Below are positions 1 through 8,431 of a DNA stretch of 64,000 nt, in pieces. Within the stretch, counting starts at the first letter, position 1. Every line of letters starts with the position of its first letter. Location: the NCBI RefSeq assembly GCF_947495315.1, contig NZ_CANLYD010000016.1, positions 110,511 to 174,510 of the forward strand, read 5' to 3'. The notes under the pieces are model-generated. The model ran no database searches. It saw only the letters and a program-made list of their open reading frames with translations, and was not told the DNA's origin. The stretch comes from an uncultured Aquimarina sp. (lineage in GTDB: Bacteria > Bacteroidota > Bacteroidia > Flavobacteriales > Flavobacteriaceae). The translations under genes were made by a program, and so were the position numbers.

Positions 1-1610
1 AAAAATTTCTCTGAATCCGCTTTTTCTCCTTCTGTAAGTCTATCTTTCCATGAATCTAATTTGATTCCGTTTTCATCAAAAATCATAGTTCTGGAATTAG
101 AAATTCCGACAACACGTATTTTAAGACGCAACTTATCTTTTAAGTAGCTTTTTTGCTGTTCTAATTGATCGAGTAGTTTACTACCTACATTTCCAACACC
201 TGTTACAAACAAGTTCAGTTGTTTTGTTTTTACCTCAAAAAAGCGTTCGTGTAATATATTTAGTGCTTTTTTGATATCTTTTTTCTCAATAACAACAGAA
301 ATGTTTTTTTCTGAAGCTCCTTGGGCAATTGCACGGATATTCACATTATTCTTACCAAGTGTACTAAACATTTTCCCACTTAATCCCTGGTGGTGATACA
401 TATTATCACCAACTAATGCTACAATAGCTGCTTCATTTTCAATTTTTACAGGGTCTACTTTATGTTTTGTAATCTCAAATTCGAATGCAGTATCCAAAAC
501 TAATTTAGCTCTTTCTGCATCCCCTGCATCTACTGCCAAACAGATAGAATGCTCAGAAGAAGCTTGGGTAATTAAAATTACGTTGATGTTTTCTAGATAT
601 AGTGCTTCAAATAATCGTTTAGAAAACCCTGGAATACCGACCATTCCACTTCCTTCTAATGATATTACGGAGATGTTATCAATATGGCTAATCCCAGTAA
701 CAGGTTTTTGTCTATTGGTTACTTCTCTTGTAACTAATGTTCCCGCATCTTCTGGTTGGAATGTGTTTTTTATTACAATTGGGATGTTTCTATCTAGTAT
801 TGGATGAATAGTAGGAGGATAGATGACTTTGGCTCCAAAATGTGACAATTCCATTGCTTCCTGATACGAAATGTGCGATACAGGTTTAGCTTGTTTTACT
901 AACTTAGGATTTGCCGTATACATACCGCTAACATCTGTCCAAATCTGTAATTTATCAGCTTGCACGGCAGAAGCCAAGATTGCAGCAGTAAAATCAGAAC
1001 CGCCTCTTCCTAAAGTTGTTGGCTCTCCTTCTAATGTTTTAGCTACAAAACCTGGAAATAGACTAATCTGATGCGTATTATCCTGCGCGTATCTTTTGAT
1101 TCTAAAATTAGTCTCTTCATAATCAATAGTAACTTTTGCAGCGTCTGTAGTGATAATGTAATCTCTAGAATCTTTAAGAACAATATCTAACCCTTTTACC
1201 TTTGCCGCTTCAGCGATTATGAAGGAGGATAGCATTTCACCAAAACTAGCGATTACAGATTCCGTTTTAGGTGATAGCTCACTTAAGAGATATACTCCTT
1301 CACATAGAGATTCTAGTTTATTTAATTCTGATTTCACTTTGCTAATTATAGAGCTTTGAGAAATAACCGGAATTAATTCCTTGATAGCTTCCAAATGTCT
1401 ATTTTCTATCGTAATAAGGGTGTTTTTATATTTTTCGTTGTTAGAGGAAGCTTCTTTTCCTGCCTGTATTAAAAGATCTGTTACTCCTCCCAGAGCAGAA
1501 ACAACCACATAAAGCGACCTATTATCAGACCGCTTTTCGATGATTTCTATAACTTTTTCTATCGTTGCTGCATTTGCAACTGAAGAACCTCCAAACTTTA
1601 GAACGTTCAT
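1..1610 (-). CDS. thrA: Bifunctional aspartokinase / homoserine dehydrogenase I, 3' end cut by window
   Basis: Catalyses the first and third steps of the aspartate pathway to threonine and methionine (aspartate to aspartyl phosphate; aspartate semialdehyde to homoserine) in the cytoplasm. I translated the minus strand by hand: it is open from ATG at 1610 to the window edge (536 codons; the family is about 815). The aspartokinase signature KFGGSSVAN lies at residues 5-13. The ACT regulatory part is near residues 310-460 (GISHIDNISVISLEGSG). The dehydrogenase Rossmann start is near residue 470 (LFVTGVGNVGSK), followed by GISNSRTMIFDENG. No frameshift was seen. A Thr-rich leader ORF and a promoter lie upstream, which suggests control by threonine attenuation. 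The catalytic half of the dehydrogenase lies outside the window. Confidence 0.95.
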   Translation of the reverse strand, partial: MNVLKFGGSSVANAATIEKVIEIIEKRSDNRSLYVVVSALGGVTDLLIQAGKEASSNNEKYKNTLITIENRHLEAIKELIPVISQSSIISKVKSELNKLESLCEGVYLLSELSPKTESVIASFGEMLSSFIIAEAAKVKGLDIVLKDSRDYIITTDAAKVTIDYEETNFRIKRYAQDNTHQISLFPGFVAKTLEGEPTTLGRGGSDFTAAILASAVQADKLQIWTDVSGMYTANPKLVKQAKPVSHISYQEAMELSHFGAKVIYPPTIHPILDRNIPIVIKNTFQPEDAGTLVTREVTNRQKPVTGISHIDNISVISLEGSGMVGIPGFSKRLFEALYLENINVILITQASSEHSICLAVDAGDAERAKLVLDTAFEFEITKHKVDPVKIENEAAIVALVGDNMYHHQGLSGKMFSTLGKNNVNIRAIAQGASEKNISVVIEKKDIKKALNILHERFFEVKTKQLNLFVTGVGNVGSKLLDQLEQQKSYLKDKLRLKIRVVGISNSRTMIFDENGIKLDSWKDRLTEGEKADSEKF

Positions 1611-1650
1611 ATGATATTTTTTAAAATGATGTATTTGATAAAGCTTTTCG

Positions 1651-1677
1651 GTAGTTTCTTTACGTAAAATAAACTAC
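1651..1677 (-). promoter_or_regulatory. Possible attenuator hairpin between thr leader and thrA
   Basis: Inverted repeat with 7-bp arms (GTAGTTT / AAACTAC) around a partly self-complementary centre (TTTACGTAAA). It lies 29 bases after the leader stop and about 40 bases before the thrA ATG. No clear U-run follows in the transcript, so it is not a textbook terminator. The 5' arm could also pair over 5 bases with ACTAC in the Thr codons of the leader. The attenuation role is inference. Confidence 0.35.
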
Positions 1678-1705
1678 TTACTTGATTTCTGTGATATATA
1701 AATGA

Positions 1706-1819
1706 TTAACCCCTAAGGGTAATAATTGTAGCTGTAGTACGTGTAAAAGAAGTGTAGGCGAAAGCCGCTGTTGTTCCTAACGCGAAAAGTAAAACCGAGA
1801 TTGAAACCGTACTAAACAT
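1706..1819 (-). CDS. thrL: Threonine operon leader peptide (37 aa)
   Basis: A short ORF from ATG at 1819 to TAA at 1706-1708, ending 95 bases before thrA. The peptide has 9 Thr and 3 Ile in 37 residues and ends TSFTRTTATIITLRG. This resembles in style the enterobacterial ThrL peptide (Thr/Ile run, then a short Gly-containing tail), in which ribosome stalling at Thr/Ile codons controls transcription of thrABC. It sits between a good Bacteroidetes promoter and thrA, so it would be the first thing translated on the mRNA. The N-terminal half (ISVLLFALGTTAAFA) is hydrophobic, which is unusual for a leader. ORF and position are seen directly; the regulatory role is inferred from the composition. 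Confidence 0.7.
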   Translation of the reverse strand: MFSTVSISVLLFALGTTAAFAYTSFTRTTATIITLRG

Positions 1820-1841
1820 TAGTTTGCTTTATATTTAAGTT

Positions 1842-1872
1842 CAAATGTATAATTTTTTACTTTTGAACAAAA
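1842..1872 (-). promoter_or_regulatory. Promoter of the thr leader-thrA unit
   Basis: On the minus strand, a TTTTG -33 element (1868-1872) and a TACATTTG -7 element (1842-1849) are separated by 18 bases, matching the Bacteroidetes housekeeping consensus TTTG-N17-19-TAnnTTTG. Transcription would start about 15-20 bases before the leader ATG. Confidence 0.65.
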
Positions 1873-2012
1873 TAAAAACGTTACTAATCATAAACTTTTA
1901 TTGATCCTTTAATTTATGAGTTGATTCGTTAAAGCATTCTTAAAAAAAACAAATTAAAAGGGTTATTGTATTTTGAAAACGTATTATCAAATAATTACTA
2001 AAAATTAAACTT

Positions 2013-3548
2013 GTGAAGATATTTTCCGCTACTCAAATGCGAAAAGCAGACGAAGTTACTATTCAATCTCAAAAGATCACTTCTTTAGAATTGATGGAAA
2101 GAGCTGCTACTCAAATATTCAATGTATTACATCAACGATTACAAGGTGCTCCGATTCCAATCCATGTATTTTGCGGTATCGGAAACAATGGAGGAGATGG
2201 CCTTGTAATTTCCCGATTGTTGGTAGAGCATGGATATCACGTGAAAACATACATTGTTAATTTTAGTGATAAAAGATCTGAAGATTTTTTGGCAAATTAT
2301 GATCGCTTAAAAGCTATTGGTGCAGAATGGCCTATACAGTTAAAATCAGAAGAAGATTTACCTGATATTAAACAACAGGATATGGTGATTGACGCCATTT
2401 TTGGTATAGGATTAAACAGGCCTTTAGTATCTTGGGTAATCAATTTGATTAAGCATATCAATGCCTCCAGATGTTTTACGTTATCAATTGACGTACCATC
2501 TGGTTTATACGCAGATAAGGCTCCCGATAATCCTGAAGGTGTTATTTATGCATCTACAGCGGTTACTTTTCAATTACCAAAATTGATATTTTTCTTGCCG
2601 GAAACGGGTCAATATTCTCAAGATCTAGAAGTTATAGATATTGGGTTGGATAGAGATTTTATTGCAGAAACCCCAGGTTTTGCAGAGTTAGTAGGCAAAA
2701 ATGAAGTACTCTCCTTATATAGGCCCAGACATAAATTTGCCCATAAAGGAGATTATGGACATTGCCTAATTATTGGAGGTAGTTATGGTAAAATTGGCAG
2801 TGTAGTTTTAGCTACAAAATCAGCATTGCGTATTGGTGCTGGTCTAACAACAGCCTATATTCCTGAATGCGGATACGAAATTCTACAGACCTCAGTTCCT
2901 GAAGCTATGGTTATCACTAATAATGAGGACGATTATATATCCAAAATTAGATTTGATTTTGATCCGTCCGTTATTGGAATAGGAATTGGGCTTGGTACCC
3001 ATGAAAAAACTGTAGACGCCTTTGGTGAATTTTTGAAACAAAATAAAGCAAAGTTAGTTGTTGATGCTGATGCGATTAATATTTTATCAAAAGAATCAGA
3101 GTTTTTACAGTTCTTACCTAAACGAACAGTATTAACGCCACATCCGGGTGAGCTAAAACGTTTAATTGGTGAATGGAAGGATGATTTTGATAAAATTAGT
3201 AAAGTAAAAGAGTTTTCTAAAAAGCATGATTGTATTGTTGTAATCAAAGGGGCGAATACTTTAATTATTTATCAGAATGATATATATGTCAATACTTCTG
3301 GAAACCCTGGAATGGCCACTGCAGGAAGTGGTGATGTTTTAACAGGAATCATTACCGGATTAATTTCTCAAGGATATGACCCATTACACGCAGCCGTTTT
3401 TGGAGTGTATCTGCATGGTAGCTCGGGTGATTTGGCAATCCAAGAAACTGGTTATCAGGGATTATTAGCTAGTGATATTATTTCTCATATTGGAAAATCA
3501 TATATAGAATTGTTTAAAAAACCAGAGGCGATACCTCCTCAAGCCTGA
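2013..3548 (+). CDS. nnr: Bifunctional NAD(P)H-hydrate epimerase / ADP-dependent dehydratase
   Basis: Repairs damaged NADHX and NADPHX. The N-terminal YjeF_N epimerase domain (about residues 1-220) interconverts R and S epimers, and the C-terminal ribokinase-like dehydratase (about 230-505) restores NAD(P)H using ADP. Visible motifs are GIGNNGGDG at 55-63 in the epimerase and NPGMATAGSGD ending at 441, the nucleotide/anion loop of the dehydratase. The 511-aa length is normal for the fused form. The start is GTG at 2013; MKIFSATQMRKAD fits the family N terminus and no better ATG exists nearby. It stands alone, divergent from thrA. Confidence 0.93.
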   Translation: MKIFSATQMRKADEVTIQSQKITSLELMERAATQIFNVLHQRLQGAPIPIHVFCGIGNNGGDGLVISRLLVEHGYHVKTYIVNFSDKRSEDFLANYDRLKAIGAEWPIQLKSEEDLPDIKQQDMVIDAIFGIGLNRPLVSWVINLIKHINASRCFTLSIDVPSGLYADKAPDNPEGVIYASTAVTFQLPKLIFFLPETGQYSQDLEVIDIGLDRDFIAETPGFAELVGKNEVLSLYRPRHKFAHKGDYGHCLIIGGSYGKIGSVVLATKSALRIGAGLTTAYIPECGYEILQTSVPEAMVITNNEDDYISKIRFDFDPSVIGIGIGLGTHEKTVDAFGEFLKQNKAKLVVDADAINILSKESEFLQFLPKRTVLTPHPGELKRLIGEWKDDFDKISKVKEFSKKHDCIVVIKGANTLIIYQNDIYVNTSGNPGMATAGSGDVLTGIITGLISQGYDPLHAAVFGVYLHGSSGDLAIQETGYQGLLASDIISHIGKSYIELFKKPEAIPPQA

Positions 3549-3654
3549 TTGTACCTAAAAAAATAGTGGTTTTCGCGTACAATTTTGTTTGGTTTTTATA
3601 GTTATGGATATTGATGATTTTTATAATTTTATCTCATTAATTAAAAAGCAAAAA

Positions 3655-4524
3655 ATGATGACAAAAAAAATGATGGCGATTGCAACAATTGCCTTGGGAT
3701 TATTAGGAGTTTCCTGTTCTAGTGATGATGGGCCACCGGTTGCTAATTTAGCTATAGAAACTATAGGGTTAGAAAACTTAACCGGAGGATCTACATATCA
3801 AGGATGGTTAATAGTTGATGGACAAGCAGTACCAACAAGTAGATTTACAAATCCTTCAGGAATAGTAAATCTTACAGTATTGGCTTCAGACCTAGAAGAT
3901 GCTACCGAGTTTGTTCTTACTGTAGAGCCTGTAGGTGATAATGATAATGTACCCTCAAACGCTAAAATATTGACAGGAGCTTTTAATGGGTCTAATTCTG
4001 CAACACTTAATTTCGCACCGGTAGTTGCTGATCTTTCTAATACGGCAGGGCAATTTTTTCTTGCTACACCTACCGATGACGTAGATGGCAATGATGAGTT
4101 TGGAGTGTGGTTTATGGACGGAACATCTGCAGGATTAACATTACCTGCATTGGCAAGTGGTTGGAAATATGAAGGTTGGGTTGATTTTGGTAATGTAACC
4201 GTTTCTACTGGTACGTTTTCCGATGTGGATGCACTTGATGACGCTAATTTCTTTAGAGGTTCTGGTGGAATGGTACCTAATTTTCCTGGTGAAGATTTCC
4301 TTATTATTCCTAGTCAAATTCCTTTAACAGGTATTACATTTCCTGCTGCAGTAACGAGTAAAAGAGTATTTATTACAGTAGAGCCTTTTGAAGATAGAGA
4401 TCCTGCTCCTTTCTTTATTGAACCGCTTAGCGGAACTGCAGGAATAACTACAGGTCCTGCTAATCCTGTTTCAATGATTTCTGATACTGGAGTGCCTTCT
4501 GGTAGAGCAACAAGACCAAATTAG
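3655..4524 (+). CDS. Lipoprotein with two RskA-like repeats
   Basis: Predicted 289-aa outer-envelope lipoprotein with hydrophobic signal and lipobox (GLLGVSCSS) near residue 21. The start is taken at ATG 3655; an in-frame extension to 3589 would put 22 extra residues before the signal peptide. After the lipobox there are two similar units: YQGWLIVDG...FVLTVEPVGDND...ILTGAF and YEGWVDFG...VFITVEPFEDRDPAP...LSGTA. The pattern (aromatic-xGW, then VxxTVEP, then a Gly-containing strand) resembles the beta-sandwich at the C terminus of RskA-type anti-sigma factors, but there is no zinc-finger or transmembrane anti-sigma region. Function is unknown. It is followed by a strong terminator. Confidence 0.75.
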   Translation: MMTKKMMAIATIALGLLGVSCSSDDGPPVANLAIETIGLENLTGGSTYQGWLIVDGQAVPTSRFTNPSGIVNLTVLASDLEDATEFVLTVEPVGDNDNVPSNAKILTGAFNGSNSATLNFAPVVADLSNTAGQFFLATPTDDVDGNDEFGVWFMDGTSAGLTLPALASGWKYEGWVDFGNVTVSTGTFSDVDALDDANFFRGSGGMVPNFPGEDFLIIPSQIPLTGITFPAAVTSKRVFITVEPFEDRDPAPFFIEPLSGTAGITTGPANPVSMISDTGVPSGRATRPN

Positions 4525-4552
4525 ATCTTATTTTAAGATAAAATATTTATAA

Positions 4553-4586
4553 AAAAAACTCTCGATAATTTCGAGAGTTTTTTTTA
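4553..4586. terminator. Bidirectional intrinsic terminator
   Basis: A 10-bp stem (AAACTCTCGA / TCGAGAGTTT, 4556-4565 with 4571-4580) with a 5-base loop, preceded by an A-run and followed by a T-run. It lies between convergent genes and can serve both strands. Confidence 0.85.
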
Positions 4587-5528
4587 TTGGTAAACTTTCT
4601 GTTCAAAAGATAGTAAGAAAAATCCACTAAAGATCTTTTTTGCTTTTTTAATTTCGATATCGAGTAGGGGATTATTATCCAAAAGTAAACCGGCTAATGG
4701 ATATTTTTCGGTTTCATAAACTTTTGGTATATGTTGAATCTGATTATTATTAATATGCACCATTAATAAAGATTTTAGTGTTGTGAAAACGGCGGGGAGC
4801 TCCTTAAATTGGTTGTATCCAGCGTGTACGACCCACAATTTTTTCATATTGGTTAATTGATACGGTAATTCTTTTAATTCATTATGATCAATGTATAAAA
4901 ACCTAATTTGACTCAGCTCTCCAATAGTATTAGGTAATTTTTGTAATTCATTATGGTCAATCCACAGAGAGTAAAGTTTTGGGAGCTTTCCTAAGTAAGT
5001 ATAACTAAGAGGATCATTCATAGTATTATATGATAAATTAAGATCTCTTAAATCTTGTAATTTGGTAATATTTTCAGGAAGACTGGCGAGCTTATTGTTT
5101 TTTAGATTCAAAAACTCAATGGGTAACCCCGAAATTTGTGTAATTACTTGTTGCAAATTAAGATTAGGATTATGTACTAAGGAAATTTGCTTTAGGTTGG
5201 GAAATAGCTTTATTGATGCCGGAACTTCTTTAATATCTAAACTATCTAAGATTAATACTTCAAGATTTTTATGAACTGCTAGTTTTCTGAACGTACTATC
5301 TATATTAAGCTTGATATTATTGCTTAAGTTGATCATTTTCAGATCCTTTACACTTTCAATTGAAATTGGCAATTCTTCAAGGTCTTGATTACTAAGATCC
5401 AGACGACTAATTTTTGAGATTTTTTCTATGTTGATCTCTTGATGAGTTGTACTATAAAATGTGGTATAGGTAGAGCAGCTACTTACTAGTAATGATATAC
5501 ATAAATAAAATAGTTGTTTTTTAATCAT
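4584..5528 (-). CDS. Leucine-rich-repeat lipoprotein
   Basis: A 314-aa exported protein. The signal peptide ends in a lipobox (LLVSSCSTY), so it is probably membrane-anchored. The body is about ten leucine-rich repeats of the bacterial type, for example LPENITKLQDLRDLNLSYN and LQKLPNTIGELSQIRFLYI, which form a curved protein-binding surface. ATG 5528 is preferred to the upstream one at 5552 because it directly precedes MIKKQLFYLCISLL and overlaps the preceding stop in ATGATTAA, giving translational coupling to the upstream gene. The ligand is unknown. It is the last gene of the xerD operon. Confidence 0.8.
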   Translation of the reverse strand: MIKKQLFYLCISLLVSSCSTYTTFYSTTHQEINIEKISKISRLDLSNQDLEELPISIESVKDLKMINLSNNIKLNIDSTFRKLAVHKNLEVLILDSLDIKEVPASIKLFPNLKQISLVHNPNLNLQQVITQISGLPIEFLNLKNNKLASLPENITKLQDLRDLNLSYNTMNDPLSYTYLGKLPKLYSLWIDHNELQKLPNTIGELSQIRFLYIDHNELKELPYQLTNMKKLWVVHAGYNQFKELPAVFTTLKSLLMVHINNNQIQHIPKVYETEKYPLAGLLLDNNPLLDIEIKKAKKIFSGFFLLSFEQKVYQ

Positions 5529-6477
5529 CTGTAACGGCTTTAAGAAACGCACTTCCGCTTACTTCTAGATAGATTTTATCTTTGGTTTCTACCAGCCAAG
5601 GAAATCTAGGATTTAACCCTAAACCATCATGTAGTATATTCTGGATGTAAGCTCCGGCTTTTTGACTATTGATCCCTAATTTAGAATATATAGAAAAATT
5701 GTTTTCTTGATAGGTACCATACGCATATAAATTACCATAAAAAAGTTCTTTAAATGGGGGTAATGTAAACCATACGTTTTTACGCCCATCATCTGAGTTA
5801 ATTGAATTTCTTGGTGATCGACTATAATCTGGTCTAGCGGTAAATAAGTCAATTCCTATTCCCAATTTATACACCGTTTGCGGATTTGTAATTTCCGTAA
5901 AGCCTATATCCAACGAACCGGTAACTCCATAATCTGTGCCTGAACCACTAAACAAACCTATGCTAAAATCGTTCTGAAAAACAAGATGAATGTTATGATT
6001 AGCATTACTAAAACGCATTAATAAAGCTCCCCGTTTTAATCCATAAGATTTTAGTGATTTAGGAAGGTAATCTTTACTAAACCCAAAGCCTAACCCGTTA
6101 AACCCTCCTTTACCTTTTGGGTTAAATATAATAGAAGTATTCATGTTTGATATAGAAGAACCTAGTAAATTACTGTTTTTACCGAGTCCCGCTAGTGCAA
6201 AAAAATCATATGAATACCCTAATCCATAAGTCTTTACTGTATGTCGCTTTAGAAATTGATAAGATGCAAAAGATAATCCGCTTTCTACAGAAATATCTCC
6301 ATAATTAAGAGTGCCAAAACCAAAAACACCTACTTTTAAACATTGATTTTGGTTACCTAAAGTAATTTCTGTTTTTAGCATAACACCACCATCTGCACTA
6401 AATCGTTGTGAGTATAGAAGAGAACAACTCAAGAATACAATACAAGTAATTTTTTTTCTTAAGTTGTTTATATGCAT
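5521..6477 (-). CDS. Exported, probable outer-membrane protein of unknown function
   Basis: A 318-aa protein with an N-terminal signal (ITCIVFLSCSLLYSQ, cleavage near residue 24). The rest is rich in Gly and aromatic residues in alternating pattern (GVFGFGTLNYGDISVESGL, YGLGYSYDFFALAGLG), as expected of a membrane beta-barrel. I do not recognise the family with certainty; some Bacteroidetes proteins of this look are annotated 'polymorphic toxin type 23', which I regard as doubtful here. It begins one base after the xerD stop and overlaps the LRR lipoprotein gene downstream, so the three are almost certainly co-transcribed. Confidence 0.6.
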   Translation of the reverse strand: MHINNLRKKITCIVFLSCSLLYSQRFSADGGVMLKTEITLGNQNQCLKVGVFGFGTLNYGDISVESGLSFASYQFLKRHTVKTYGLGYSYDFFALAGLGKNSNLLGSSISNMNTSIIFNPKGKGGFNGLGFGFSKDYLPKSLKSYGLKRGALLMRFSNANHNIHLVFQNDFSIGLFSGSGTDYGVTGSLDIGFTEITNPQTVYKLGIGIDLFTARPDYSRSPRNSINSDDGRKNVWFTLPPFKELFYGNLYAYGTYQENNFSIYSKLGINSQKAGAYIQNILHDGLGLNPRFPWLVETKDKIYLEVSGSAFLKAVTDD

Positions 6478-6478
6478 A

Positions 6479-7375
6479 TTATCTTCTGGGATGAAATGTA
6501 TTAATAACTTCAGTTAGGTGACTTCTGTCAAGATGCATATATATTTCTGTAGTAGTAATGCTTTCGTGCCCCAACATCAATTGTATGGCTCTTAGATCAG
6601 CTCCATTTTCTAATAAATGTGTAGCAAAAGAATGTCTAAACGTATGCGGACTTATGTTTTTATGAATACCTGCTTTTTCAACTAGTCTTTTTACAATAGT
6701 AAAAATCATAGCTCTGGTAAGCTGTCTTCCTCTGCGATTTAAAAACAACGTATCTTCATGTCCTTTCTTAATATCGAGGTGAATTCTTATTTCGTTTTTA
6801 TAAATATTAATATACTTCTGTGTTAGCTCTCCAATAGGAACAAATCGTTGTTTATCTCCTTTTCCTGTTACACTAATAAAACCTTCATCAAAAAAAAGAT
6901 TAGAAAGTTTTAAATCGATTAATTCGCTAACTCGAAGTCCGCATCCATAAAGTGTTTCTATAATAGCTTTATTTCTTTCTCCTTCAGGTTTACTTAAATC
7001 TACATGCGCAATGATACTGTCTATTTCTTCTAGAGATAGTGTGTCTGGTAACTTCCTGCCAATTTTAGGAGCTTCTATAAGTTCCATGGGATTGGTTTCT
7101 CTATAATCCTCGAAAATCAAATAATTGAAAAAACTTTTTAAACCAGAAATTATACGAGCCTGAGATCTGGCATTGACTAGTTTTGCAGTTTCATAAATGA
7201 ACTGCTTCAACATATCTTTTTCTATCGCGATAGGAGTGGTCTTAATATCATTTTCTTCTAGATACTTAAGTAACCTTTGGATATCCAAACTATAATTGAT
7301 AATAGAATTATCAGAAAGCCCTCTTTCAATTCGTAAATAATGTTCATAATCCTTTATAGCATGACTCCATTTCAT
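6479..7375 (-). CDS. xerD: Site-specific tyrosine recombinase XerD
   Basis: Chromosome-dimer resolving recombinase acting at dif with FtsK and a XerC-type partner. At 298 aa it has the standard Xer length. It has a SAM-like N-terminal core-binding domain (about 1-95) and a catalytic domain with Arg148 (GLRVSEL), Lys172 (GKGDKQR), His244 and Arg247 (HTFRHSFATH), His270 (LGH) and nucleophile Tyr279 (TTEIYMH). All active-site residues are present. The ATG at 7375 gives the normal N terminus. In many flavobacteria xerD lies divergently beside aroQ; here four barrel genes (7575-10620) lie between them. Confidence 0.93.
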   Translation of the reverse strand: MKWSHAIKDYEHYLRIERGLSDNSIINYSLDIQRLLKYLEENDIKTTPIAIEKDMLKQFIYETAKLVNARSQARIISGLKSFFNYLIFEDYRETNPMELIEAPKIGRKLPDTLSLEEIDSIIAHVDLSKPEGERNKAIIETLYGCGLRVSELIDLKLSNLFFDEGFISVTGKGDKQRFVPIGELTQKYINIYKNEIRIHLDIKKGHEDTLFLNRRGRQLTRAMIFTIVKRLVEKAGIHKNISPHTFRHSFATHLLENGADLRAIQLMLGHESITTTEIYMHLDRSHLTEVINTFHPRR

Positions 7376-7421
7376 TTCTCTAATATATTAAAAGATTGAA
7401 TGCAATTTCATTTATTTTTAG

Positions 7422-7452
7422 CGAATTTACAACCCTTTTAAAATGAATCAAT
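7422..7452 (-). promoter_or_regulatory. Possible xerD promoter
   Basis: On the minus strand, ATTG (-33, 7449-7452), 19 bases, then TAAATTCG (-7, 7422-7429), which differs from TAnnTTTG at one position. Confidence 0.35.
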
Positions 7453-7509
7453 TATATGAATTAAGATATATAGATAAAAGTTGAAAACAATGAATTTTAT
7501 TAGTTTTTG

Positions 7510-7539
7510 TTTGTTATGTCGATAAAAATGATACTTTTG
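7510..7539 (+). promoter_or_regulatory. Promoter of first barrel gene
   Basis: TTTG at 7510-7513, an 18-base spacer, then TACTTTTG at 7532-7539: a full match to the Bacteroidetes promoter consensus, 35 bases before the ATG at 7575. Confidence 0.7.
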
Positions 7540-7574
7540 TCGGAATTATTTGAAAAAACAAAAAAAAACAAACA

Positions 7575-8186
7575 ATGATTAAAAAACTATTATTTTTAGT
7601 ATTATTCGGAGCAGTTACTGTAAGTGCTACTGCCCAAGAAGAAAAAATCAGATTTGGTGCTAAAGCAGGTCTTAACTTATCTAACATTACAGGTGATTTT
7701 ACTGATGAACTTAGTACAAGAACGAGTTTTCATATTGGAGCTTTAGTTGAAATTCCTCTTACAGATAAGTTTGCGTTGCAACCAGAAATAATGTATTCTG
7801 CTCAAGGAGCAAAATATGAATTTAGTGAGGTAGGATTTACTGATGAATCGACAATCAAATTAGACTACTTAAACATTCCTGTAATGGCTAAGTTTTATCC
7901 TGTAGAAGGATTGAGCATTCAGGCAGGACCACAATTAGGAGTTCTGTTATCAGCAAAAGATAAAGGAGAAGATTCTATTGGTGGTGAGTATGAGGATGAT
8001 ATTAAAGACTTCATTTCTTCTGTAGACTTAGGTTTAAATTTTGGTGTTGGTTACCAGTTAGAAGCAGGTATTTTCTTCGAGGGTCGTTATAATTTAGGGC
8101 TAACTGATGTTAATGATGTTAATACTTCAGAAGATTTTACTCAGCAAAACTCAACTATCCAATTATCAGTAGGATATAAGTTCTAA
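7575..8186 (+). CDS. PorT-like outer-membrane beta-barrel protein, paralogue 1
   Basis: A 203-aa exported protein of the outer-membrane beta-barrel (PorT-like) family. The signal peptide ends in SATAQ near residue 20. Barrel signatures are FGAKAGLNLSNITGD, PLTDKFALQPEIMYSAQG, LDYLNIPVMAKFY, GPQLGVLL and the C-terminal aromatic strand IQLSVGYKF. Proteins of this kind fill the flavobacterial outer membrane; no substrate is known. It is very similar along its whole length to the next gene (8432), so the two are a recent tandem duplication, and it is more distantly similar to the gene at 9991. It has its own promoter and terminator. Confidence 0.85.
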   Translation: MIKKLLFLVLFGAVTVSATAQEEKIRFGAKAGLNLSNITGDFTDELSTRTSFHIGALVEIPLTDKFALQPEIMYSAQGAKYEFSEVGFTDESTIKLDYLNIPVMAKFYPVEGLSIQAGPQLGVLLSAKDKGEDSIGGEYEDDIKDFISSVDLGLNFGVGYQLEAGIFFEGRYNLGLTDVNDVNTSEDFTQQNSTIQLSVGYKF

Positions 8187-8212
8187 GAAAAATAATCTAT
8201 ATTTTTTATGAG

Positions 8213-8241
8213 AAGCACCTTCTAGTGAGGTGCTTTTTTTA
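8213..8241 (+). terminator. Intrinsic terminator after first barrel gene
   Basis: An 8-bp stem (AAGCACCT / AGGTGCTT, 8213-8220 with 8228-8235) with a 7-base loop, followed by seven T. Confidence 0.8.
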
Positions 8242-8357
8242 TGTCGAATTATATAAGTAAGGGTTTGTAGTTTTTCATTTATCACTAGAATTGAACTATT
8301 TATCCACATTATCATATCGAACGAGAACAGTTTTATCTGTTTAAATAAATCTTCTCC

Positions 8358-8365
8358 TAATTTTG
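8358..8365 (+). promoter_or_regulatory. Possible -7 element of second barrel gene
   Basis: TAATTTTG fits TAnnTTTG. The matching -33 position, 18 bases upstream, reads TCTG instead of TTTG, so this is a weaker site than that of the paralogue at 7575. Confidence 0.4.
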
Positions 8366-8431
8366 AAGCATTAAATAGGGCTTTGGATAGTCTAAATCAA
8401 TGAATTGAATTTATTAATAAAAAAACAAAAC

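Noticed and set aside
583..1071. Two small plus-strand ORFs
   Set aside because: They are antisense to the intact thrA frame and have no protein-like features.
2933..3247. Minus-strand ORF inside nnr
   Set aside because: Antisense to the conserved dehydratase domain with no independent support.
5521..6477. Polymorphic toxin with immunity gene
   Set aside because: The protein has a barrel-like sequence and no cytotoxic motif or adjacent immunity gene; only a vague family resemblance.
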